From: Streptomyces pluripotens
Lineage (GTDB): Bacteria; Actinomycetota; Actinomycetes; Streptomycetales; Streptomycetaceae
NCBI RefSeq assembly: GCF_000802245.2
Contig: NZ_CP021080.1
Span: forward strand, 1,984,001 to 2,048,000
Direction: 5' to 3'
DNA length: 64,000 nt
Of this stretch, positions 41,733 to 51,136 are shown in pieces; the stretch's first letter is position 1, and every line of letters begins with the position of its first letter. A model generated the notes under the pieces. The model worked only from the letters and a program-made list of their open reading frames with translations. It did no database searches and was not told the origin of the DNA. The translations under genes and the position numbers were made by a program.

Positions 41733-42635
41733 TCGGGGCTCACTTCAGGTGTGTTCCGGACGCGGGCCGTTGCGCAGCCCAGGTGAACGAGAAGACAACG
41801 GGCCGCAACAGCCGACGTCAAGCGGAACTACCGAACCCACACACGGCGCTACGCTGCGCTACTCTCCCCGAGAGGAGGCGGGGCTTGCCGCCGGGACGGC
41901 GATGACCTGGGCCCTTTCCCCGCCACTTACGCTCTCGCGAGTACCACTCCGCGCGACTTCGACTGAAGCGTCGGCCATGTGCGGCATGCCAGATGGGGGG
42001 GCTCGAACTCGATCGTCCGGTGGCCGGACGTCCCTGTGGTGACCGAGGACGTCGTGGCTGAAGGCCGCAACCGACGCGCTGTGGCGGCTCCCGCTGCTGT
42101 CGTGGCCGAAGCTGCTGATCCGGATCGTCGCGGCACGGGCGCGTTCCGCCCGGGACATCACCGGGGCGTCGATCGATCGCCTCCGAAGTGCGGCCCAAGG
42201 TGCTGTTCGCGACCAGTTGGGGCACACCGGCCGCCGGCGACACCGAAATCGCTCCGCCCCCGCGACGCTCGTCGTACCGAGCACGATCGCGCAGGTCGGA
42301 CGGATCAGCCTTCTGAGCTAGGACGTCCGGATCCTCGCGCGCAAAGAGCACCTTCTGTTGGAGCGTCAGGTCAGCGCCCCGGGTGGACGCATAGGGGAGA
42401 ATCGCTGGCCGTCGAGGGGAGCGGCACCCCGCCCCCTCCCCTCAGCACGCTCACTCCTCGTCGGACCGTTCCACGGCTTCCCTCGGGTGTACGACCCACT
42501 GCGCCCGGAATTCGCGTCACTCCGGCTCCACCTCATCGCCAAGCGGCGTCAGCAAGGCTCCTGACGGCGTCGGACCTCACTCGGCTCTCGCGATTCATCC
42601 GCGCCGACCGAAGCAGTTCCCACCCTCCACGAGGA
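41733..42635. other. Gene-free 0.9-kb stretch
   Basis: Several overlapping open frames exist on both strands, but none has a ribosome-binding site, consistent codon bias or a recognisable domain. No inverted-repeat ends or transposase motifs were found. It may be a degraded gene upstream of the orphan sugar-binding protein. Confidence 0.4.
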
Positions 42636-43442
42636 TCAGGATCCCCCCAACTCCGCCAGCTTGGACATGTCGATGACATTCTCCGCGGCAGGCGGCTGCA
42701 CGGTGACCGGCTTGCCGAAGTCGCTGAAGGTGACCGTTATAGGGTCTTTGCCCTTGGTCTGCTGGAACTTGAGAAAGCGGGGAGTTCCCTCCGTGGCGAC
42801 GTACACGTCGCCGGCGCCGTCACTGCCGACACTGTGCACGACGATCGCCTTGACACCGTTAAGCGTGGTCAGCGGCCCCTTGGACAACTTTTCCGCGGAA
42901 TCCGACTTGACTATCTCCTTGGTCATACTGCCGAGGTCACAGAACCCGGCCATGTCCTTAAGGCTCTTGTCATTGGCGCTCCCCTTGAGGTATCGGCCCT
43001 TGAACAGCTCCGCTACGCCCGCCGCGTCCTTCTTGCCCGATATGAACGCCCACATGGCAGCGTCCGGCTTCATCCAGAGAGTTCGGGAGTTCTCGATGAT
43101 CTCGAAGTGACCATGCGTGCCCATTCCCATCTCGCCGACGCAATCACCCTTGCGGTCGGCGGAGAGGTGGCCCGTCATGGGGTCGCCGCCGTCCGTGCCG
43201 TCAAACGTCATCGTCAGCGAGGGGGTAACGAGCAGTTCCGCTTTCGCCCGCCGGACGATCTCGTCGGCAGACTTGGTTTCGATACCCGGAGCCTTCGAAG
43301 CGGTGGGGGTCGGAGACGCCGAGACGGTGGCAGTGGCGGTGGTCTTGGCCGCATCGGACGATGCGTCACTTCCACACCCGGCCAGACTCACGACCATCGC
43401 CGAGCAGACGAAGGTGACGGCGGCAAACCGATTGCTGTACAT
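42636..43442 (-). CDS. Predicted lipoprotein, possibly LppX/LprG-like
   Basis: A 268-residue lipoprotein: signal MYSNRFAAVTFVCSAMVVSL, lipobox LAGC (Cys about residue 23), then a Ser/Thr/Ala-rich tether and a beta-rich domain (SLTMTFDGTDGGDPMTGHLS, MWAFISGKKDAAG, PRFLKFQQTKGKDPITVTFS). The all-beta pattern resembles the half-barrel of LppX/LprG or LolA-like lipid carriers, but I cannot confirm it. ATG 43442 has GGAGGA 11 nt upstream; a longer frame lacks signal character. It is less GC-rich than its neighbours, hinting at acquisition. Confidence 0.72.
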   Translation of the reverse strand: MYSNRFAAVTFVCSAMVVSLAGCGSDASSDAAKTTATATVSASPTPTASKAPGIETKSADEIVRRAKAELLVTPSLTMTFDGTDGGDPMTGHLSADRKGDCVGEMGMGTHGHFEIIENSRTLWMKPDAAMWAFISGKKDAAGVAELFKGRYLKGSANDKSLKDMAGFCDLGSMTKEIVKSDSAEKLSKGPLTTLNGVKAIVVHSVGSDGAGDVYVATEGTPRFLKFQQTKGKDPITVTFSDFGKPVTVQPPAAENVIDMSKLAELGGS

Positions 43443-43535
43443 ACAGAACTCATTCCTCCGGTCTGCGCCGGGGAAGGCAAACATCCTATGAGACCTGCGG
43501 GATGCTAGCAGCCGCCCGTGATGCATAAGATCGCC

Positions 43536-43583
43536 GAGTGATCACATGTCGATCACTCCTCACGCGGCTCCTACACAGGAGCC
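43536..43583. promoter_or_regulatory. Two adjacent inverted repeats
   Basis: GAGTGATC and GATCACTC (43536-43543, 43551-43558) are 8-bp perfect arms with a 7-bp spacer. GGCTCCT and AGGAGCC (43566-43572, 43577-43583) follow 8 bp later. The first may be an operator for the leftward lipoprotein gene, whose start is about 95 bp away; the second could form an RNA hairpin. Confidence 0.4.
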
Positions 43584-43932
43584 CCGGACACCGGCTCTTG
43601 ACGGTTTGCGCGAGCGGTTCACGGGACGCGTTAGACCTACAGCGGCACCGGCTCCGCCCCCCACAACACCCCGGGCGCGTCGCCCGAGGCCACGCTCCAA
43701 CGCGGCCTGCGGTGCCTGCACAGTGCGCGCTCGACCACTCCCCCGTGCTCAAGTCCAACCACCCGAACCCGGGATCTGCTCCACGTGCATCCGGCACCCC
43801 GTCCGTACGGGAAGGGCGTTGCCCACCGACGTCGCCCGTGACGCTGCCACTCCGAACGTGACCACGCACCCGCCGGGGACACACATGCCGACCGCACTCC
43901 ACACCCCGCCAAATCCCTTGTCGGCACAATAA
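43546..43932 (+). CDS. Doubtful Pro/Arg-rich open frame with four cysteines
   Basis: A 128-residue frame with no ribosome-binding site. It contains CGACTV and CSTCIRHP segments that could form a C-x2-C metal knuckle pair about 30 residues apart, but codon bias is irregular and no family is recognised. More likely non-coding. Confidence 0.15.
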   Translation: MSITPHAAPTQEPRTPALDGLRERFTGRVRPTAAPAPPPTTPRARRPRPRSNAACGACTVRARPLPRAQVQPPEPGICSTCIRHPVRTGRALPTDVARDAATPNVTTHPPGTHMPTALHTPPNPLSAQ

Positions 43933-44221
43933 AAGTCCCAAGCATCTGGCATTGGGGCCAAGAGCGCTACAGATCCTGACGATTACTCACGGCGTTCCGA
44001 CAACTCCACCCATCAACCCTGGAAAATCCTCCGGAACCGAGCACTTACCGTCGGTATCCCTTTACTCGGCGACCCCTCACCGCTCACTATGTCGTCCCTA
44101 TGAGATCGCCACGGCACCCCGGGCGGACGGCAGTCAGGCCGTGTCCCACTGACCGCCGCCGATCGGTGCGGCAGTTCACCGAAGCCCGTGAATCCGGCGA
44201 TACGAGGAAGCGAGGTCTAAT

Positions 44222-45844
44222 GTGACCCATTCGGACACTGGAAGCGCAGATCAACAAGCCGACTCTGCAAACCCCTGCTACGAACTGCTGTCCGACACGG
44301 AACTCACACATTGTCTGTGCACCCAGGACGAGAAGGCCGAACCGGCGGCGCTAGAACTCCGCCGACGGCATCTGTCCGCTGTCCTGGCCTATGCGCGTGG
44401 ATACACCACCCATCAGTTGGCCGGGAACCGCCTTGCCACGGAGGCCTTCGCCCGTACCGTGGAAGAGCTGCGCAGTGGCGTCGACCCCTTGGGGACCTGG
44501 CGTCACCACGCCCTGACCCGTGTGGTCAGAACGGCACTCGTGTGGGCGACGGACGACAGGCAGGAGTGGTTGCAGACCGAGTTCCTGATGTGGGCGCGGA
44601 CCGCCGAACGGCCTCTCACGGCCAACGCGTCCGCGCTCGGCGCCGCCTCGTACGGCGCCCCTGATGTCATCCTCAGGGCCTTCTACCAGCTGCCCGAGCA
44701 GTCGCGAGGTGTCCTGTGGTATTCGGTCGTCGACGAGGAGCCGGACGACAGCGTCGCCCGGTACCTGGGCATTCGCCCGGACACCGTCCCCAGCCTGCGG
44801 GGAAAGGCCCGACTCGCACTGCAAGACGCCTACGCGAAGGAGTACTTGGCATCCCGTGGCACCGCGGAGTGCCAGAGGTTCGGCCACACCATCGAGACCG
44901 CCTCGCATACGGAGACCGCACGACCCCACCCGGCCCTCGTCGCGCACCTGGCCGGCTGCGCCCCCTGCGCGCACCTGCTGGACACGCTGACGAAGCTGTC
45001 GGGGGAGCCGCAGACCACCCTGGCCGCAGGACTGCTGATGTGGGGTGGAGCCACCTACGCCGCCACCTACGCCGCCAGCGGCTCCGCCCGCCCGCACTCC
45101 GAGCCACGGCCGCCAACGCACGCTCGGCCCGGCGCCCCGGGCGAGCGGAGCGCCTCGTCCGCGATGCCGGGCGACGCGGAGCAAACCCCGGCCGGCAGAA
45201 GACGCGGCTCCCGTCCGGCCCATCGCTCCGCCCCGAAACACCGGACCCTCACCGCCGCACTCGCCCTGTCCGCCGTAGCTGTGGGCGCCGTGGCCGTGGG
45301 CGCCACCATGGCCGCGAACGCAGTGTTGGGCCACGGCCAGCCCGCTGCCGGGGATTCACCCCACCGACAGCCGAGCATCGCCCCCGCATCCACGAGCCGT
45401 GCGCAGCCCTCCACCCAGATCCGCGTCGGGGTCACCGCGCAGCTGGTGCACAGCGACACCGGACTGTGCCTGGACCTAAAGAACGGGAAAGTACAGAAGC
45501 ACACCGACGCTGTGGCCACGGCCTGCACGTCCGCCCCGACGCAACGGTGGACTCTCGATTCCCGCGGACGGCTGCACAATGCGGCCGATCCCGACTTCTG
45601 CCTCAAGGCCGACGGCGACGCCGCGGGCATCGGCATCCGGCCGTGCGACTCCGACAACCCGGAGAAGCGGTCACGGATGCTCTTCATCATCGGCCGGGAC
45701 GGTGTGATCCGGTCCCAGTCCCGCTCCAACGAGGCCGTCGTCCCGGTGGGCACCTTCACCGGCGAACCACTGATCCTGGCTCTCAAGGAACGCACCCCCG
45801 GACACGCCCAGGCGTGGGCGGCACGCCCCGTCCCGGCCACGTAG
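44222..45844 (+). CDS. Sigma-like / zinc-finger / membrane / ricin-lectin fusion protein
   Basis: A 540-residue composite protein. Residues about 20-220 resemble an ECF-type sigma factor (LEL(RR)RHLSAVLAYARGYT in a region-2-like position; YLGIRPDTVPSLRGKARLAL in a region-4-like position). An anti-sigma zinc-binding motif HLAGCAPC (His242, Cys246, Cys249) follows. After a Pro/Arg-rich linker comes one transmembrane helix (about 343-365), then an extracellular beta-trefoil-like domain (about 400-540; GLCLDLKNGKVQKHTDAVAT, RWTLDSRGRLHNAADPDFCL). GTG 44222 was used. It may be a one-protein transmembrane signalling device sensing carbohydrate; DNA-binding competence is not shown. Confidence 0.72.
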   Translation: MTHSDTGSADQQADSANPCYELLSDTELTHCLCTQDEKAEPAALELRRRHLSAVLAYARGYTTHQLAGNRLATEAFARTVEELRSGVDPLGTWRHHALTRVVRTALVWATDDRQEWLQTEFLMWARTAERPLTANASALGAASYGAPDVILRAFYQLPEQSRGVLWYSVVDEEPDDSVARYLGIRPDTVPSLRGKARLALQDAYAKEYLASRGTAECQRFGHTIETASHTETARPHPALVAHLAGCAPCAHLLDTLTKLSGEPQTTLAAGLLMWGGATYAATYAASGSARPHSEPRPPTHARPGAPGERSASSAMPGDAEQTPAGRRRGSRPAHRSAPKHRTLTAALALSAVAVGAVAVGATMAANAVLGHGQPAAGDSPHRQPSIAPASTSRAQPSTQIRVGVTAQLVHSDTGLCLDLKNGKVQKHTDAVATACTSAPTQRWTLDSRGRLHNAADPDFCLKADGDAAGIGIRPCDSDNPEKRSRMLFIIGRDGVIRSQSRSNEAVVPVGTFTGEPLILALKERTPGHAQAWAARPVPAT

Positions 45845-45878
45845 GCCGCGCCACGGTGCGTCCGCGGAGGCATGAGGG

Positions 45879-46700
45879 TCAGAGAGTGATGAAGGTGAAG
45901 CTGTCGAGGATGGTGGGGCTGGGGGCTTTCCCGTCCTCACCCGGTGGCGTGAGGGGTCTGCTGGTGGTGACCGATTCCCCCGGGGGCGGGTTGGTCGTGG
46001 TGACGGGGTGCGGTGTCCCGCCGCTGTCCGTAGAGGTTTCGAGGGGGGCTCCGGCTCCGGGCGTGTTCTGCGGGTGTTTCGGAGGTGGCGGGCCGGGAGG
46101 TGTGGTGAGCAGGGCGCCGCAGTCCTGGTGGTAGATCCCGCCCGCCAACGCGTGTGCGCAGGAGGCCAGGTCGCTTTCGGGTTCGGTTAGGGCGTGAGCA
46201 ACCAGAGGACGTGCCAGTTGCGGCCATCTCGTCAGCAGGACGGCGCGCAGGGCCGCGGCGCGTACCGGTCGGTGCGGTGCGAAGAGCCCTGACGTGACGG
46301 CGTCGGCAACGTCGCAACGGTGGTGTTCCGGGGCCGACACGGCAACGGCCGTCAGGATGAGGGCTTTAGCCTCGGGCTTCGTCCTGTGCAACAAGCTCAG
46401 GGCTTCAGCCAGGGTGAAGCACTGGAAGGCCCGGCGCGCGATGGCGTCGGCTTCAGCCATGGCGCGCTGGTGAACCTCTGGTTCGTCCGCGCTTATCTCG
46501 GCGAAGGGCACGCAGATCGAGTCTCCCGGGTAGAAGCGCACGATTGCGCCGTCGAGGCTGCGCCAGGTGGAGGCGACGCCCAACCATTCGTGGTCCTCTC
46601 CCCCCGCGTAGAGCCAACCCATGGTTGCTGCGAGGTTGCCGAATGCGGAGGTCTCCACCGGATCCCGGAAGGCGATTCTGCGCTGTTGCCACCAGCCCAT
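45879..46700 (-). CDS. Protein of unknown function with HEAT-like middle and Pro-rich tail
   Basis: A 273-residue soluble protein I do not recognise. The first ~100 residues are mixed alpha/beta (MGWWQQRRIAFRDP, GWLYAGGEDHEWLGVAST). Residues about 110-200 are repeated Ala/Leu helices like HEAT repeats (PVRAAALRAVLLTRWPQLAR), and the final 75 residues are Pro/Thr/Gly-rich. ATG 46700 is supported by GGAGGA 7 nt upstream. It is convergent with the sigma/ricin fusion gene (34-bp gap) and separated from the upstream OPT gene by a strong terminator. Confidence 0.65.
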   Translation of the reverse strand: MGWWQQRRIAFRDPVETSAFGNLAATMGWLYAGGEDHEWLGVASTWRSLDGAIVRFYPGDSICVPFAEISADEPEVHQRAMAEADAIARRAFQCFTLAEALSLLHRTKPEAKALILTAVAVSAPEHHRCDVADAVTSGLFAPHRPVRAAALRAVLLTRWPQLARPLVAHALTEPESDLASCAHALAGGIYHQDCGALLTTPPGPPPPKHPQNTPGAGAPLETSTDSGGTPHPVTTTNPPPGESVTTSRPLTPPGEDGKAPSPTILDSFTFITL

Positions 46701-46840
46701 GGCCAGTTCCTCCGCGTGGTGTGAACGTGTGGTCGTGTTGTTGTGCATCATGGGTGTGAGTCGGAATCGGAGGGCCGGCGCGTCGACCTGGTGCGCCAGA
46801 TCCGCCGAAGCAGTCCCGGCCACCGCACCCGAGGGGCTCT

Positions 46841-46873
46841 GCTGTCCGGTCCGCGCTCGGCGGACCGGACAGC
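46841..46873 (-). terminator. Terminator of the OPT transporter gene
   Basis: GCTGTCCGGTCCGC and its exact complement form a 14-bp stem with a 5-nt loop, 63 bp after the leftward transporter's stop. No U tract follows on the minus strand, which is common in this genus. Confidence 0.8.
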
Positions 46874-46935
46874 GAGTCGGCGCCGACCGATGTAGTGGGC
46901 GGGGGCCTGTGGAGCTACGGGGACGCTGGCTGGTG

Positions 46936-48588
46936 TCACCGGCTCCATGTCTTGACGGCGGCGTTGGAGAAGCTGTACATGGCGGATCCGGCGATGATGC
47001 CGGCCGCAAAGATGGTCATCGGCGTGGATGCCTCGGGCCCCTTGACGCGCAGCACCAGCCAACGGATGACCATGCCGGCCGCGACGATCCATCCCACTTG
47101 GGGGTTGGCAACGAGCAATCCGGTGGCCAGAAGGACGCCCAGCTGGCGTGAGGGTCCTCCAGCGAGCTGGATCAGCGCACCCGGGAGGGCCCACAGTGCC
47201 AGCTGGGCGACGCTGCTTGTGTCAAGCCCCGCCCGGATGGCTGCCGAATACGCCTTGTCGACTGGGGGGAACAGACCGGCGTCGAAGTAGAGGCTGTGTG
47301 TGAGGGCGACGACGACCACGGCCACCGCGAGGCCGACCAGCCCGGCGTAGAGTTGCTGACGTCGGCCCTCCAGCTCGAAGGAGCGGTCGGTTCCCTGGCC
47401 ACGTAGCAGCCAGCCCGTCTTGAAGTCATAGCCGCCATCGGCGAATGCCGGGCTTCCCGCGGCGACGAATCCGACCAGCAGGACCAACGCCACGACGGGG
47501 AAGTGCATCAGCATCCCGAGGATCAGGAAGATCAGGGCTGTGGCGAATGCCGGGAACCAGCCCGCGTGCATCGCGGAGAGGCCCACGATCAACTCGGCGC
47601 AGATACAGGCGACCGCCGCAAACAGTACCCAGAGCACGAGCTGGAGCGGTGCCATGCTGCTGTAAAGGCCGCCGAGCACAGCCAGGGTGAGCCCGGCGCT
47701 GATGTAGAGAACGGTCCCGCGCCGCAGACCGCGCAGCGCGTCCTTGTCGGTGCGGGTCATCAGAGTGGTCGGAGGAGCATCGGTAGGGGGAGCGCTTGCC
47801 TCGTCGCCGGGGCGGTCGGTTACCGGCTGAGGGGCCTTGCGGTGCCGGAAGACGATCATGATGGCCTGGGCCAGGGCCACGAGGCCGGCGCCGATCATCA
47901 TTCCATTGGGGATGTTGGAGCCGCCGAGGGCGAACCCGAACAGGGACTGCGAATATCCGGCGGCCAGCAAGCCCACGGCGAAGGCGAGCATCGTGAGGGA
48001 CTTGGCGATGAACGCCACTCCCATCGGGGCCATCGGCAGCCCGAACCAGGAGCCGGCCACACCGAGGGCGATCCCGTACCCGAAGTTCTTGGCACGTTTG
48101 CCACCACGATCACCAGCGATGATCGTTTCCGCCGCGGCGACACCGGACGGCCAGGCGTTCTCCGCGGGGAACACGCGCGTGTCAAACATCCAGTACAACA
48201 TCAGCAGGTCGATGACCATGGCCAGGGAGGCACCGATGAGCATCGGCCACATGAGTCCAGGTTCGCCGATGACCACCGGGATCCCGATCGGCAGCAGCAG
48301 CGAGTTCGCAGCGGCGAACGTCGCACTGGAGATGCTGGTCTGGACCAGGTTCTGTCGGTGGGTCGAACGAAAGCGCCGGAAGACGCTGAGCGGGATACGT
48401 GAGACCACGATCGAGGCGAGGACGCCCATGATCGACGTGTTCGGCGTGACACCGAGGCTGGTGATGATCTGAAGGCCGATCAGTGCCCCGGCGATCGATG
48501 TGAACAGAACCGCGGCGAGGACCGTCGGCTCGAACACCGACGGGTGTCGTTCTCTTTCGTGCTGTTGTGCGGGTTCCGTGAGGCTCAT
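46936..48588 (-). CDS. OPT-family (oligopeptide transporter) membrane protein
   Basis: A 550-residue permease with about 14 hydrophobic helices and OPT-like segments: LGVTPNTSIMGVLASIVVSR in the second helix pair, VFPAENAWPSGVAAAETI and FGYGIALGVAGSWFGLP. OPT proteins are proton-coupled importers of small peptides, modified amino acids or metal chelates. ATG 48588 gives a polar N-tail before helix 1; the longer frame is Arg-rich. It is divergent from the hydantoinase/DUF917/PucR operon across 970 bp, so it is the likely importer for that pathway. Confidence 0.85.
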   Translation of the reverse strand: MSLTEPAQQHERERHPSVFEPTVLAAVLFTSIAGALIGLQIITSLGVTPNTSIMGVLASIVVSRIPLSVFRRFRSTHRQNLVQTSISSATFAAANSLLLPIGIPVVIGEPGLMWPMLIGASLAMVIDLLMLYWMFDTRVFPAENAWPSGVAAAETIIAGDRGGKRAKNFGYGIALGVAGSWFGLPMAPMGVAFIAKSLTMLAFAVGLLAAGYSQSLFGFALGGSNIPNGMMIGAGLVALAQAIMIVFRHRKAPQPVTDRPGDEASAPPTDAPPTTLMTRTDKDALRGLRRGTVLYISAGLTLAVLGGLYSSMAPLQLVLWVLFAAVACICAELIVGLSAMHAGWFPAFATALIFLILGMLMHFPVVALVLLVGFVAAGSPAFADGGYDFKTGWLLRGQGTDRSFELEGRRQQLYAGLVGLAVAVVVVALTHSLYFDAGLFPPVDKAYSAAIRAGLDTSSVAQLALWALPGALIQLAGGPSRQLGVLLATGLLVANPQVGWIVAAGMVIRWLVLRVKGPEASTPMTIFAAGIIAGSAMYSFSNAAVKTWSR

Positions 48589-49557
48589 CTGGCCACCCCG
48601 CTCGACGTGTGCCGAGTCGGCGGGACGCAGGTCGTCGCCGGGCGGGAGTCTACGACCCGAGCGGCGGCCCGCCACAGGGGCGCCCCGCTCCGGTGCTCGC
48701 GGGCGCACCGGCAGGCGGTCCCAGCCGGGCGAAGTGCTCTGCGGGGATGCCGCGCTCCGGTGCCGCAGACCGGCGCCGGGTCGGCCCCCCGCGGGGACAG
48801 CGCGGACTCGATTCTATCCCGCTCGTCCGCTTCGGGGCCGCAGGGCGGCGGGATCATCACGGGCACCATGGCTCGTAGCGGAGTAGACATGATGACGGTG
48901 ACTGGCAAACGTAGTGTCACGGTGACGACCTCCTGATGGACGACACAAACGGTGCGTGAACGTCAGAGGACCACCAGGGCCGTACCGAGGGCCATGTGCG
49001 ACTTGCTGGCAGGGGCCGGGCGTCATTGGGCACTGTGCCCACCGGCGTCCGTCCGTTCCGGGGGTGCCCTGCATCGAGGGGGCCGCTGGTTGCCCGGGGA
49101 CGGCCCACCACTGGTCGGCCCCCGGTGATTCAGCCAGCCGCACGGACACGCCGGGACGAGGGAGAGCCCAGCCACCCGCCACAGGTGCACCGATCCACGC
49201 CCGGGTGGCACCGCCCGGGGCTCATGGATTCGTCGGACAGGAGCGACTCGCACCGGCCGGGACGCAACGACCCGTTCCTCCACGCGAAGCCAGGCGCGGC
49301 CGTTCTGGCGTGCCCGCGTCGGGCGTACGGCCCCACGGCCGGGCACCGCACAGGGGCCGGGCCCCTGCGAAATCGACAAGTGGGCCTGGCATGCCGAACG
49401 CCCCCGAGTGGGACTCGGTAGGCACCGGGAACGGCCTTCCGGTTGTGCACACCGCACTGCCGTATCGCACTACCGGTGCATGCAGCCTGCTGACGGCCCC
49501 AACGGGCTTGTCTACCGTCCGACGGATTCCGGGGACACCCAGAGAAACGGAGACCCC
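48589..49557. other. Divergent control region between OPT transporter and hydantoinase operon
   Basis: 970 bp without a supported gene. GTCAC-G-GTGAC (48916-48926) is a perfect short palindrome about 330 bp from the transporter start. A promoter for the rightward operon lies at 49490-49518. The middle (49000-49400) is Pro/Arg-rich in every frame and has no domain. It is unusually long for an intergenic region here and may hold a degraded gene. Confidence 0.45.
49490..49518 (+). promoter_or_regulatory. Promoter of the hydantoinase-DUF917-PucR operon
   Basis: -35 CTGACG (49490-49495), 17-bp spacer, -10 TACCGT (49513-49518), about 40 bp before the first ATG, which has an ACGGAGA ribosome-binding site. 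Confidence 0.55.
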
Positions 49558-51102
49558 ATGCGCATCGGAATTGACGTGGGCGGCACCAACACCGACGCGG
49601 TGTTGATGGACGGCGAGCGGGTCGTGGTATCCGTCAAGACCTCCACGGCCGAAGACGTCACCAGCGGGATCGTCGCGGCACTGGACGGGTTGCGACAACG
49701 CCACGCGTTCGAGCCCGCTGACGTACGTGCCGTCATGATCGGTACGACGCACTTCATCAACGCACTCATCGAGCGTCGCAGACTGGCCCCTACAGCGGTG
49801 ATTCGTCTCGGTCTGCCTGCCACCGCTGCACTACCGCCCATGGTGGGCTGGCCTGAGGACTTGGTCGAAGCGATCGAGGGCCGGGCGTACATGTGCCACG
49901 GCGGGCATGAATTCGACGGTCGCAAGATCAGCGACCTCGACGTGGACGAACTCAAGCGCGTCGCCAGCGACATGGCGGCACACGGCATCAGCAGCGTCGC
50001 CATCACCTCGGTGTTCTCACCCGTGACCTCCGAGTTCGAGCTGCGGGCGGCGGAGGTGATCCAGGCGGAGCTGGGTGAGGTGGACGTGTCGCTCTCCCAC
50101 GAGATCGGCCGCATGGGGCTGCTGGAGCGGGAGAACGCCACGGTCATCAACGCCTCGCTGCGCTCCCTGGCGCGACATATCGTGAGCGGACTCGCCGAAG
50201 CCGTGCGAGGTCACGGCATCGCCGCACCGCTCTACCTCAGTCAGAACGACGGCACGTTGATGGACCTCGACTTCGCGCTGCGGTACCCGGTGGTCACCTT
50301 CGCCTCGGGGCCGACCAACTCCATGCGTGGGGCGGCGATGCTGTCCGGCCTGGGAGACTGCGCCGTGGTCGACATCGGTGGGACGACCTCTGACGTGGGC
50401 ATCGTGCGCGGCGGATTCCCGCGCGAGGCCGGGACGGACGTCACAGTGGCCGGGATTCGCACGAATTTTCGTATGCCCGATGTGGTCTCGATCGGCATCG
50501 GCGGGGGCAGCCTGGTCCGGTTCGAGGGGGCGGAGGCACAGGTGGGCCCCAAATCGGTGGGCTACCGCCTCCCGCAGCGTGCGATGGTTTTCGGCGGTGG
50601 CACTCTGACCGCCACCGACGTGGCCGTCGCCGCGGGCCGAGCCAAAATCGGAGATCCCTCCCTGGTCGCACACCTCGACCGCGATCTCGTGTCGGCCGCG
50701 CTGGACGTCATAGTCCGCCGTGTCGTCGCCTCGGTGGAGCGGATGCGGACCTCCCCCGAGCCGCTGCCCGTCGTCGCGGTCGGGGGCGGCTCGATCCTGC
50801 TCCCCGACCAGCTAGAAGGGGTCGAGGTGCACCGGCCGGAGAACTACTCCGTCGCCAACGCAGTGGGAGCGGCCATCGCTCAGGTGGGCGGCGAGGTCGA
50901 CCGGGTCTACTCGATCGAGGCCGGTGGCCGAGCCCGCGCCCTAGACGAGGCGCGGCAGGAGGCGGTCGACAGAGCGATCAAGGCTGGAGCCTCACCGGGG
51001 ACCGTCGAGGTCGTCGAGGTCGAAGAGGTGCCACTGGCCTACCTCCCGGGCAACGCCACTCGAATCCAGGTCAAGGCCGTCGGCGCACTCCAGATCAGCT
51101 GA
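49558..51102 (+). CDS. Hydantoinase/oxoprolinase family protein (HyuA-type)
   Basis: A 514-residue protein of the ATP-dependent hydantoinase/5-oxoprolinase superfamily. The N-terminal phosphate motif IGIDVGGTNTDAVLMDG and the second motif DCAVVDIGGTTSDVGIVRGG (about residues 265-284) belong to the actin-like ATPase fold; VAVGGGSILLPD is also typical. Full-length HyuA and OplA subunits are longer; this length matches the short forms found next to DUF917 genes. Expected chemistry is ATP-driven opening of a five-membered lactam/imide ring. It leads an operon with two DUF917 genes and a PucR regulator. Confidence 0.9.
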   Translation: MRIGIDVGGTNTDAVLMDGERVVVSVKTSTAEDVTSGIVAALDGLRQRHAFEPADVRAVMIGTTHFINALIERRRLAPTAVIRLGLPATAALPPMVGWPEDLVEAIEGRAYMCHGGHEFDGRKISDLDVDELKRVASDMAAHGISSVAITSVFSPVTSEFELRAAEVIQAELGEVDVSLSHEIGRMGLLERENATVINASLRSLARHIVSGLAEAVRGHGIAAPLYLSQNDGTLMDLDFALRYPVVTFASGPTNSMRGAAMLSGLGDCAVVDIGGTTSDVGIVRGGFPREAGTDVTVAGIRTNFRMPDVVSIGIGGGSLVRFEGAEAQVGPKSVGYRLPQRAMVFGGGTLTATDVAVAAGRAKIGDPSLVAHLDRDLVSAALDVIVRRVVASVERMRTSPEPLPVVAVGGGSILLPDQLEGVEVHRPENYSVANAVGAAIAQVGGEVDRVYSIEAGGRARALDEARQEAVDRAIKAGASPGTVEVVEVEEVPLAYLPGNATRIQVKAVGALQIS

Positions 51103-51136
51103 CAAGCGGAACAAACGGACACAGAAGAGGAATCCA

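Larger units (their letters stand above)
43443..44221. other. Gene-poor stretch with inverted repeats
   Basis: About 780 bp. It contains GAGTGATC...GATCACTC (43536-43558) and GGCTCCT-ACAC-AGGAGCC (43566-43583) in tandem and a weak Pro/Arg-rich open frame (43546-43932). The second half (43950-44200) has lower GC and no supported gene. Confidence 0.4.

Noticed and set aside
41818..42351. A 177-codon minus-strand frame in the 0.9-kb gap
   Set aside because: It has irregular codon bias, no ribosome-binding site and no recognisable family; other frames in the same place look equally (un)likely.
46841..46873. An operator for the 273-residue protein gene
   Set aside because: The 14-bp stem with a 5-nt loop shortly after the OPT stop fits a terminator better, and it is about 140 bp upstream of the next start without promoter hexamers beside it.
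48956..49557. A plus-strand coding region leading into the hydantoinase gene
   Set aside because: The frame is Pro/Arg-rich with no domain, and the hydantoinase has a clear ATG with a ribosome-binding site and promoter at 49490-49518.
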